Assembly (NCBI GenBank): GCA_031282485.1
Contig: JAITDQ010000213.1
Location: forward strand, 1 to 5,620
Direction: 5' to 3'
DNA length: 5,620 nt
Origin: Tannerella sp.
GTDB taxonomy: Bacteria > Bacteroidota > Bacteroidia > Bacteroidales > Tannerellaceae
Made by a program: the position numbers and the translations under genes. This document shows, piece by piece, positions 1 through 5,620 of this stretch. Within the stretch, counting starts at the first letter, position 1. Each line of letters begins with the position of its first letter. The notes beneath the pieces were generated by a model, which ran no database searches, had not been told where the DNA came from, and was given only the letters and a program-made list of their open reading frames with translations.

Positions 1-1505
1 AGGCCGCCTCATTCTGCAAACAGGCTCCCGCATACTGGGGTGATCAGCCGGGTACTTCCGGGCCGGTATATGCAGGCGCTGTTGTCTGCTTGCTGTTCGT
101 GCTGGGATTGATGATTGTGAAGGGCAGGGAAAAATGGTGGCTGCTGGGTGCTACCGTTGTATCTCTTGTTTTATCGTGGGGCAGACATTTCCCGCTGAAT
201 GAGTTCCTGTTTCACCATTTGCCGCTGTATAATAAATTTCGTACGCCTTCCATGGCGCTCGTTATCGCCGAGGTTACGATGGTGACGCTGGGTATTTTGG
301 CGGTAAAAACGTTTTTGGAACAGACCGACAGGCGGAAATTGCTCCGTCCCCTGAATATCGCTGCCGGGATAACCGGAGGATTATGCCTGTTTTATGCGCT
401 GTTCGGAAGCAGTATGATGAGTTTCTCCGCTTCGTCGGATGAATACTACTTTGGGAAATACCCGGAACTTCTGACCGCATTGATAGCCGACAGGCAACAC
501 CTGTTGACTTCCGACGCGTGGCGGTCGTTTTTCTTCATTGCGTTAGCCGCAGGCGTTTTATGGTTTTATGTGAGGAAACCGTTTAAAATCATTTATGCGG
601 TAATTGCCCTGGGCGCCTTGATTTTCATTGACCTCTGGACGGTCGACAAACGATTTATAAACTATGACAGTTTTCTTCCGAGGAAAAAAGCGATGGAATT
701 TGTCGCCACACCGGCAGACTTGCAGATTCTGGAGGATAAAGACCCGAATTACCGGGTATTCAACATGACGAAAAGCCCTTTTAACGAATCGGAGACGTCG
801 TATTTCCATAAATCAATCGGGGGATACAGTCCGGCTAAACTCCGCCGTTACCAGGATATTATTGATTACCACCTCTCGCAAAACATCAATCCGAATGTGC
901 TGAACATGCTCAATACACGTTACCTGATTGTCCCGACGCAGCAGGGGCCGCAAGTGCAGTACAATGACAGGGCGTTGGGGAATGCATGGTTTGTGGATGA
1001 AATTAAATGGGTTAATTCGCCGGATGAGGAGATTGTTGCGATAAAAGATTTTGATCCTGCACGGACGGCTTTTATTGATAAGGAATGGCAAGGCAGTTTG
1101 CCGGACTGGGAAGCCTTGCAGCACGAAAAGGACAGTACGGCGTTTATCCGCCTCACGGATTATGCCAATCCGGGGAATCTGTTTTATGAAAGCAGCAGTA
1201 CGAAGCCTCATCTGGCCGTATTCTCCGAAGTGTTTTATAAGACATGGCATGCTTACATTGACGGCGTCGAAGCGCCTTTGGTACGGGTAAACTATATCTT
1301 GCGCGGCTTGGCTGTGCCGGCCGGCGAGCATAAAATAGAATTTAAATGTATTGATGATGTCTATCCGAGAGGCGCTAAGATTTCCCTCATATCATCTATC
1401 GTGGCAGGCATTATCCTGTTGTTTTTATTTGGTTTTGCCGTTTGGACGTCGGTAAAAACCCGTCCGAATACGGAACGCGGGCAGCGAATCCCGGACAAAC
1501 GCTGA
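1..1505 (+). CDS. YfhO-family polytopic membrane protein, C-terminal part (5' end outside window)
   Basis: The frame is open from position 3 to the TGA at 1503-1505 and shows about 500 residues. The TTG at 90 is an internal Leu codon, because the family motif YWGDQP (33-50) and TSGPVYAG lie upstream of it in frame; the true start is before the window. Further family signatures are LYNKFRTPS (near 222-251), IGGYSPAKLRRYQ (near 813-855), NVLNMLNTRYLI, and WHAYIDG (near 1245) followed by a C-terminal beta-rich segment. Hydrophobic stretches suggest about seven membrane helices: near 66-120, 135-180, 252-305, 350-412, 528-575, 586-641, and a last one at 1380-1445 after a large extracytoplasmic domain. 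The tail is short and basic. Some Firmicutes YfhO proteins act as GT-C type glycosyltransferases in teichoic acid modification; the Bacteroidetes role is not established, so glycan transfer is only a hypothesis. Identity is confident, function is not. Confidence 0.93.
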   Translation, partial: AASFCKQAPAYWGDQPGTSGPVYAGAVVCLLFVLGLMIVKGREKWWLLGATVVSLVLSWGRHFPLNEFLFHHLPLYNKFRTPSMALVIAEVTMVTLGILAVKTFLEQTDRRKLLRPLNIAAGITGGLCLFYALFGSSMMSFSASSDEYYFGKYPELLTALIADRQHLLTSDAWRSFFFIALAAGVLWFYVRKPFKIIYAVIALGALIFIDLWTVDKRFINYDSFLPRKKAMEFVATPADLQILEDKDPNYRVFNMTKSPFNESETSYFHKSIGGYSPAKLRRYQDIIDYHLSQNINPNVLNMLNTRYLIVPTQQGPQVQYNDRALGNAWFVDEIKWVNSPDEEIVAIKDFDPARTAFIDKEWQGSLPDWEALQHEKDSTAFIRLTDYANPGNLFYESSSTKPHLAVFSEVFYKTWHAYIDGVEAPLVRVNYILRGLAVPAGEHKIEFKCIDDVYPRGAKISLISSIVAGIILLFLFGFAVWTSVKTRPNTERGQRIPDKR

Positions 1506-1537
1506 TTCGGGAAGAAACGGGAAACGTTAATCATCCC

Positions 1538-1564
1538 GCGGATTAAGGGAAACAACTTATCCGC
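1538..1564 (+). other. Imperfect hairpin upstream of the terminator
   Basis: GCGGATTAAG (1538-1547) can pair with CTTATCCGC (1556-1564), giving nine base pairs with one bulged T and an eight-base loop. It lies 33 bases after the yfhO stop codon and just before the main terminator hairpin, so a transcript leaving yfhO would carry two stem-loops in a row. It has no T tract of its own. It may stabilise the 3' end or be chance; the pairing is visible but a role is inferred. Confidence 0.4.
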
Positions 1565-1571
1565 AAAGGAG

Positions 1572-1612
1572 CCAAGCCCACAAAGTTCATCCTTTGTGGG
1601 CTTGGTGTTTTT
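1572..1612 (+). terminator. Intrinsic terminator of the yfhO transcript, possibly bidirectional
   Basis: CCAAGCCCACAAAG (1572-1585) and CTTTGTGGGCTTGG (1592-1605) form a perfect 14-bp stem around a six-base loop, TTCATC. A run of five T (1608-1612) follows on the plus strand after TG. The position 66 bases after the yfhO stop codon fits a rho-independent terminator for that gene. On the minus strand the stem is followed by only a weak T tract (CTCCTTT), so it could stop read-through from the opposing wbqC operon less efficiently. No other stem of this quality lies between the convergent genes. Confidence 0.88.
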
Positions 1613-1647
1613 GTGGGATATTGTTGTGATTTTTAAATCGGAATTAC

Positions 1648-1857
1648 TCGAACGAGCGCTGCAGATTGCAGAAGACATTTGACCGTTGGTCGAACGAGCG
1701 CCGCATATTGCAGGAGACGTTTGCCCATTGGTTGAACGAGCGCTGCAGATTGCAGGAGACATTTGCCCATTGGTCGAATGAGCGCCGCACATTGCAGAAG
1801 ACGTTTGACCATTGGTTGAACGAGCGCCGCAGATTGCGGGAGACATTTGACCGTTTA
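1648..1857. repeat. Five tandem 42-bp repeats (minisatellite)
   Basis: Five units follow each other without spacers: 1648-1689, 1690-1731, 1732-1773, 1774-1815 and 1816-1857. The conserved core reads AACGAGCGC, then a variable codon-sized stretch, then TTGCAG and TTTG near the end. The unit is exactly 14 codons, so every frame is preserved through the array. On plus it would read (S/L)NER(R/C)xLQ(E/K)TF(A/D)xW; one minus frame would read (M/T)S(P/S)AICGARSTNGQ. Differences between units fall at all three codon positions in the plus frame, which argues against selection on that frame. The last base triplet of unit 5 (TTA, 1855-1857) is the reverse complement of the wbqC stop codon TAA. The array fills most of the convergent intergenic region; its function is unknown. 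Confidence 0.9.
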
Positions 1858-2466
1858 CGGCAAGAGGAAAAATATGGATTCGGGTCCCATGTTGAATAAA
1901 AGGTCTGCGATACTCATATTGGGTATGAATCCGTATTTGTCGCGAAACACCTGATAGTAGGGGAGGGGAGTGAACGTTGTGTCGGGTTGCGGGTGACGGG
2001 GATCGATTGCGGTACGGAAATCGTTTTCTACGGCCGGTTCGTATTTTTCAGTGTACGTAATGACCGGGTGTATATCCAGCAATTCGCAGAGCAGGGAGCG
2101 TAACGATTCGTTGTATTCGATAAGGTACGTGTATTTTTTTTCGTAAAAGATTCGGAAATCGTCGGCGTAATATTCGAAAAACGGGCTTATATTATATGCC
2201 GAAACGAGGGCATTCCAGTGTATATGCCGCCAGTTGCCGTGATTGGAAATGCGTATGTCCCGTGTCGGGCATTTCGCACAGGCCGGTTTTACGATGGGGA
2301 CGGTGAGGGTTTGCGTACCGTTTGCCGCCGCGATAAGGCAACGGTTCCGGAATGTCTGTTTGGGATAGTTTTCTGCGGTTTCGATGCGTATTTCGTCGAA
2401 ACGTGCAAGTTTCGAATAATACTGTACCGGAGCCAGATAAGCGGTTGACAGGCAGGCGACGGACAT
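1855..2466 (-). CDS. WbqC family protein
   Basis: This 203-residue protein matches the WbqC-like family over its whole length. Recognisable blocks are STAYLAPVQYYSKL (7-20), the ENYPKQTFRNRC block (32-43), CPTRDIRISNHGNW (66-79) leading into HIHWNALVSAYN (81-92), PFFEYYADDF (95-104), FYEKKY (107-112), PYYQVF (169-174) and a C-terminal SIADLLFNMGPES (185-197). There is no signal peptide or membrane segment, so it should be cytoplasmic. The family name comes from O-antigen clusters; its reaction is not established, and the conserved His, Cys and Asp residues could be catalytic. The ATG lies two bases after the lepB2 stop codon, so it is very probably co-transcribed and translationally coupled. 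The protein ends normally, immediately before a tandem repeat array, and looks intact. Confidence 0.93.
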   Translation of the reverse strand: MSVACLSTAYLAPVQYYSKLARFDEIRIETAENYPKQTFRNRCLIAAANGTQTLTVPIVKPACAKCPTRDIRISNHGNWRHIHWNALVSAYNISPFFEYYADDFRIFYEKKYTYLIEYNESLRSLLCELLDIHPVITYTEKYEPAVENDFRTAIDPRHPQPDTTFTPLPYYQVFRDKYGFIPNMSIADLLFNMGPESIFFLLP

Positions 2467-2468
2467 TT

Positions 2469-3311
2469 TTATTTTATCTTTTTGAAACGCCGGGCAGGAT
2501 CTTTACTGTACCAGCAATACCATATATTCCCGTCGATACGGTCTTTGGGGATCAGTCCCAGATGACGGGAATCAATGCCTTCCGATTCGTTTTCCGACAA
2601 TATCCAGTAATAATCCTTCCTGAAAAAATAATACGCCGTTTCCTTCCCGTTTATATACAGTTTCCCGTCGCGTATGCGTGCGGCGTCGCCGGCCTCGTTC
2701 ATGATAGCTTCGCGGCATGCCATGAGCGATATTTCGTTTATATCGACGGGTTTTCCTTTGCCGGGGACGACAAATTCGTATCCCAGGTAGTGTTCCCCAA
2801 TCATTTCTATCTGCACGACCTGCGCAAGGTTTTGGCTGAGCAGTTCCTTTTCGCGCAGGCTCATCCGGAGTGTAAGGCTGATGGAATCTTCCCTGACGTC
2901 GCGTAACGGTATGCGCAGCGTTTCCATTGCCGTTATCAACTGTTCCTTTATATCTTTACGTATGCGGAAGACAGGTCGCATCATCGGTGCATTGGGCAAA
3001 AGGCGTCCGTTGACGCGAAACCCGTCTGCGCCCATTTGGATCACGTCGCCCGGCATCCCGATACATCTTCCGATAAAAAGCGGAGGACGCGCGGCATCAC
3101 GGCGCAACGGACTCCGGTACAGCACGATATGATTGCGGCCGGGGTTGCCGCTCCCCTTCAGTTTGTTGACCAGTACACAGTCGCCGGTCTTGAGGGTATC
3201 TCCCATTTTATTCCCCGTAATGCGGTATGAGCCGATGATAAACCATTTTACGGCGATAACGGAAACAATTATTGCCGTAACTGTGACTGTATATCGGAGA
3301 ATCTGTTTCAT
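2469..3311 (-). CDS. Degenerate signal peptidase I paralogue (S26 family), catalytic Ser and Lys absent
   Basis: A 280-residue S26-family protein with one N-terminal membrane anchor (about 5-27) and the rest probably periplasmic. It aligns with the neighbouring LepB at every landmark: ITGNKMGDTLKTGD (31-44) versus IPSSSLEKTLLVGD, GRCIGMPGD (81-89) versus KRCVGMPGD, and DYYWILSENESEGIDSRHLG (233-252) versus DYYWMMGDNRHCSADSRSWG. At the nucleophile position it has K35, not Ser. At the general-base position it has G81, not Lys. The residues matching E. coli Ser88 (oxyanion hole) and Ser278 are G33 and G245. DSR (247-249) is kept. The reading frame is intact, so the gene looks maintained, not decaying. 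By inference it is a non-proteolytic partner, regulator or substrate binder of LepB. The start is the ATG just ahead of the anchor; no clear Shine-Dalgarno site is visible in the 46-nt gap after lepB1. Confidence 0.9.
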   Translation of the reverse strand: MKQILRYTVTVTAIIVSVIAVKWFIIGSYRITGNKMGDTLKTGDCVLVNKLKGSGNPGRNHIVLYRSPLRRDAARPPLFIGRCIGMPGDVIQMGADGFRVNGRLLPNAPMMRPVFRIRKDIKEQLITAMETLRIPLRDVREDSISLTLRMSLREKELLSQNLAQVVQIEMIGEHYLGYEFVVPGKGKPVDINEISLMACREAIMNEAGDAARIRDGKLYINGKETAYYFFRKDYYWILSENESEGIDSRHLGLIPKDRIDGNIWYCWYSKDPARRFKKIK

Positions 3312-3357
3312 CGGCTGTTTATGATAATCTGTTTTGCGAAATCACATGGAGGGAAAG

Positions 3358-4779
3358 TCAGTTGAACGCTTCGACCCGGCGGAATATGCGGTTCCAGCGG
3401 ATACCTCCATTGAAAAGATTGCGATCCTTGTCTAAGGATAACCAGATGAGGATCGGTTTTCCCACGATATGATCTTCGGGGACAAATCCCCAGGAGCGGC
3501 TGTCGGCGCTACAATGGCGGTTATCACCCATCATCCAGTAATAATCATATTTAAATGTATAGCTATCCGTCGTTTCGCCGTTTATCCGCACCGATCCGTC
3601 TGCCCCGACTTCGAGGGTATTATTTTCGTAATTGCGAATACAGCGGTGATACAATGCGAGATTTTTCTCATCCAGCCGGATCGTCGCCCCTCTTTCCGGG
3701 ATCCATATCGGGCCGTAGTTGTCGCGCGTCCACCCAAAATCACGTTCAATGGGATAGACATCGCCGCCAATCATATCCGGCTCAATCACGACCTTGCGCA
3801 CGGAAGGCATTTTTCGAACCATTTCGAGCGCTTCCGCCGTTAACGGTATGCGGTAAATCGGATTATAGTAGCCGTCGGATTTCTTGCTAAATCCGAGATA
3901 AGGCAACGTCTGATTGTAAGAATCCGTAAGCTGCGTGCGTTCCGAGACGAGTTTGCGGTCTTCCACGCTGACCTTCAGGCGGCGGAACATGTCGTCTTTG
4001 ATGATCGTGCCGTCCGTTTCGACATAATAAACATACTGTACGTTTTTCCTGTCCGGCAGTATCTGACCGTTGATATAGACCTGGTTGTCGATGATCCGGA
4101 GGGAATCTCCCGGCATTCCCACGCATCGTTTGACGTAGTTTTCGCGTTTATCCACCGGACGGTATATGACATCTCCAAATTCGGCTTTATTCAGGCGGAT
4201 AGCTTCATGGCTGCTGTAATGCACGAGCCTGTAATAGTCCGGGTTCGGCATATTCAGCGCCACCGTATCGCCGGCCGGGAAGTTGAATACGACGATGTCG
4301 TTGCGTTTGACGTGTCCCAGTCCTTTTACGCGTTTGTATCCCCACGCAGGCCAGTCGGTGTATGATTTGCAGTTCAGTATGGGCAGCGTGTTTTGTACGA
4401 GCGGGAATGAAACGGGCGTGTTGGGCACCCGCGGCCCGTAGCTCAGCTTGCTTACAAAAAGATAGTCGCCCACGAGGAGCGTCTTTTCGAGTGATGACGA
4501 CGGTATCTGGTAGTTCTGAAACACAAAGATGTTGATCAGATATACGGCAACCAGTGCGAACAGTATATCGTCAATCCAGTTCAGCACGTTCTGCACTTTA
4601 GGGTTGTCGGATTTTTTCCACCCTCCCCACGGTATAAATTTTGTAAGGTATATGTCGGCAAGCACAATCAGCCCCAGAAGTAACCACCAGTTACCCATCC
4701 ATGCCGTGAAAAGTATGTACGGCACAGCCCAGATGCTGAAGTTTATCCACTGACGTTTTTCTATCTTTTTCAGTCCCAT
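3358..4779 (-). CDS. lepB: Signal peptidase I
   Basis: This 473-residue membrane protease removes signal peptides from exported preproteins on the outer face of the inner membrane. Hydrophobic segments lie at about 12-28, 31-47 and 71-88. The catalytic domain follows: box B QIPSSSLEKTLLVGDYLFVSK with nucleophile S96, box C NDIVVFNFP (160-168), box D YVKRCVGMPGD with general base K217, and box E GDNRHCSADSRSWGFVP (418-434). It is much longer than E. coli LepB (324 residues). The Ser-Lys interval is 121 residues versus 55, and the Lys-GDNR interval is 201 versus 127, so two inserts are present. The usual Met after the nucleophile is Leu, as I recall for Bacteroidetes LepB. The gene starts 20 nt after the dapB stop codon; that gap is almost wholly A/T, a plausible ribosome-entry leader where Shine-Dalgarno sites are rare. 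Confidence 0.97.
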   Translation of the reverse strand: MGLKKIEKRQWINFSIWAVPYILFTAWMGNWWLLLGLIVLADIYLTKFIPWGGWKKSDNPKVQNVLNWIDDILFALVAVYLINIFVFQNYQIPSSSLEKTLLVGDYLFVSKLSYGPRVPNTPVSFPLVQNTLPILNCKSYTDWPAWGYKRVKGLGHVKRNDIVVFNFPAGDTVALNMPNPDYYRLVHYSSHEAIRLNKAEFGDVIYRPVDKRENYVKRCVGMPGDSLRIIDNQVYINGQILPDRKNVQYVYYVETDGTIIKDDMFRRLKVSVEDRKLVSERTQLTDSYNQTLPYLGFSKKSDGYYNPIYRIPLTAEALEMVRKMPSVRKVVIEPDMIGGDVYPIERDFGWTRDNYGPIWIPERGATIRLDEKNLALYHRCIRNYENNTLEVGADGSVRINGETTDSYTFKYDYYWMMGDNRHCSADSRSWGFVPEDHIVGKPILIWLSLDKDRNLFNGGIRWNRIFRRVEAFN

Positions 4780-4799
4780 GATGAATTAATATTTAATAT

Positions 4800-5540
4800 T
4801 TAAAAATGTTTCATTTCAAGCAGGTCGTTCATGGTGAGGAACCCTTTTTTACCGGCTGTAAATTCGGCGGCGAGGACTGCACCGAGTGCAAATCCGGCGC
4901 GGCTTTTGGCATCGTGTTTGATCGTTATGCTGTCGGCTTCCGATTCGTAGCGGACTTCGTGTATTCCCGGCGTTTCGCCTTCGCGGATTGCATGGATGAC
5001 GAGATTTTCCGTGCCGGACGGCTGTTCCTCTTTCCCGTTCGCCAAGCGCCAGTGTTCCTTGCGTGACAATTCGTTTATGATATCTTCCGCAAGCGTTATG
5101 CCCGTTCCGCTCGGTGCGTCGAGTTTATGGATATGGTGAACTTCCGTCATTGTTACGTCGTACGACGGAAAACCGTTCATCAGCTTTGCCAGATACCGGT
5201 TTACGGCGAAGAAGATGTTTACGCCGATGCTGAAATTCGATGCATAAAAAAAGGTTTGTCCCTCTTCTTCGCACAGTTTTTTTATCTCACCGAGGCGAGC
5301 CGTCCACCCGGTAGTGCCCGATACGACCGGTATTCCGGCAGCAAAACATTTCCGGTAATTATCAAATGCCGTAGCGGGCGTCGTAAACTCGATCGCCACA
5401 TCTGCAGATTTGAAATCGGCGGAATCAAAATCATCCGTATTATCTATATCAATTTTCGACACAATGACATGCCCCCTTTTCAAGGCGATCTGTTCGATGA
5501 TACGCCCCATTTTACCATACCCGATTAATGCTGTTTTCAT
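4800..5540 (-). CDS. dapB: 4-hydroxy-tetrahydrodipicolinate reductase
   Basis: The enzyme reduces hydroxy-tetrahydrodipicolinate with NAD(P)H to tetrahydrodipicolinate, on the lysine and diaminopimelate route, in the cytoplasm. The protein has 246 residues against 273 in E. coli; the Rossmann part is the shorter region. Visible motifs are the nucleotide-binding GYGKMG (7-12), EFTTP (51-55), SGTTGW (74-79), and the family signature EVHHIHKLDAPSGTG (133-147). In the signature H135/H136 and K139 correspond to E. coli H159/H160 and K163, the active-site residues. The C-terminal SRAGFALGAVLAAEF (213-227) block is also typical. It is the first visible gene of the cluster, and a promoter box sits 22 nt before its ATG. 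Start choice is firm because the dinucleotide fold begins at residue 3. Confidence 0.98.
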   Translation of the reverse strand: MKTALIGYGKMGRIIEQIALKRGHVIVSKIDIDNTDDFDSADFKSADVAIEFTTPATAFDNYRKCFAAGIPVVSGTTGWTARLGEIKKLCEEEGQTFFYASNFSIGVNIFFAVNRYLAKLMNGFPSYDVTMTEVHHIHKLDAPSGTGITLAEDIINELSRKEHWRLANGKEEQPSGTENLVIHAIREGETPGIHEVRYESEADSITIKHDAKSRAGFALGAVLAAEFTAGKKGFLTMNDLLEMKHF

Positions 5541-5562
5541 ACTGTTCTTTTCTTAAACCATG

Positions 5563-5570
5563 CAAAGATA
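5563..5570 (-). promoter_or_regulatory. Bacteroidetes-type -7 promoter box for dapB
   Basis: On the minus strand these bases read TATCTTTG, an exact match to the TAnnTTTG -7 consensus used by the primary sigma factor of Bacteroidetes. The box ends 22 bases before the dapB ATG, which would give a leader of roughly 15 bases. No convincing TTTG at about -33 is visible; the place where it should be is close to a 12-bp AT palindrome. It would drive the dapB-lepB-lepB2-wbqC cluster. Confidence 0.65.
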
Positions 5571-5580
5571 GAAATAAATA

Positions 5581-5592
5581 TGATATATATCA
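5581..5592. promoter_or_regulatory. 12-bp palindrome TGATATATATCA upstream of dapB
   Basis: TGATATATATCA is a perfect 12-base palindrome lying 10 bases upstream of the -7 box, thus in the promoter spacer and near the expected -33 region. That location suits an operator for a dimeric regulator, but alternating AT sequence is often palindromic by chance. Symmetry is seen; regulation is only a guess. Confidence 0.25.
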
Positions 5593-5620
5593 CTTATCCC
5601 GGGTGAATTTCAAGTTGTCG

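Noticed and set aside
813..1331. Long minus-strand frame inside the YfhO gene
   Set aside because: It is rich in Arg, His and Ile without family motifs and is fully antisense to a well-supported coding region.
90..1505. Start of the membrane protein at the TTG at 90
   Set aside because: Conserved YfhO residues (YWGDQP, TSGPVYAG) are encoded in frame upstream of it, so this is an internal Leu codon of a truncated gene.
1648..1857. CRISPR array
   Set aside because: Repeats are directly adjacent with no unique spacers, and there are no cas genes in the window.
1630..1899. Plus-strand gene encoding the NER-x-LQETF repeat peptide
   Set aside because: The frame has no ATG, only TTG codons; it lies right behind a strong terminator; unit differences are mostly non-synonymous in this frame; its 3' end is antisense to wbqC.
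1855..1900. Truncation of wbqC by the repeat array
   Set aside because: The C-terminal SIADLLFNMGPES motif is present and the stop follows seven residues later, as expected for a full-length family member.
2352..2906. Plus-strand frame across wbqC and lepB2
   Set aside because: It is antisense to two genes with clear family motifs and has no recognisable domain of its own.

Overview
The window looks like chromosomal core DNA from a member of the Bacteroidetes, most likely the order Bacteroidales. Three observations support this. The proteins match Bacteroidetes forms of their families: YfhO with YWGDQP and IGGYSPAKLRRYQ, a long two-insert LepB, and WbqC with NHGNWRHIHWNALVSAYN. The gene order dapB-lepB-lepB-wbqC is one I recall from Bacteroidales genomes. 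The only recognisable promoter is a TAnnTTTG box, and no clear Shine-Dalgarno sites precede the genes. The genus cannot be fixed from the sequence.

Layout: positions 1-1505 (+) hold the C-terminal ~500 residues of a YfhO-family polytopic membrane protein whose start lies before the window. Positions 1506-1854 are a convergent intergenic region. It carries a weak hairpin, a strong intrinsic terminator (14-bp perfect stem plus T tract) and an array of five 42-bp tandem repeats whose last three bases coincide with the stop codon of the opposing gene. Positions 1855-5540 (-) are a compact four-gene cluster, read dapB > lepB1 > lepB2 > wbqC, with gaps of 20, 46 and 2 nt. A Bacteroidetes-type promoter -7 box lies 22 nt upstream of dapB. 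The last 80 bases hold that promoter and possibly the end of another gene.

How the genes relate: dapB makes tetrahydrodipicolinate for lysine and, where it is used, diaminopimelate for peptidoglycan. lepB1 is a complete signal peptidase I with its Ser/Lys dyad (S96, K217). lepB2 is a paralogue that keeps the fold signatures but has Lys (K35) and Gly (G81) where the catalytic Ser and Lys should be, so it is probably a pseudo-protease. wbqC belongs to a family named from polysaccharide gene clusters and has no settled biochemical role. The shared theme is envelope building and protein export.

The most notable points are the apparently dead signal peptidase paralogue next to the active one, and the 42-bp minisatellite packed against the wbqC stop codon. 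I saw no mobile element, CRISPR array, RNA gene or clearly new multi-gene system.
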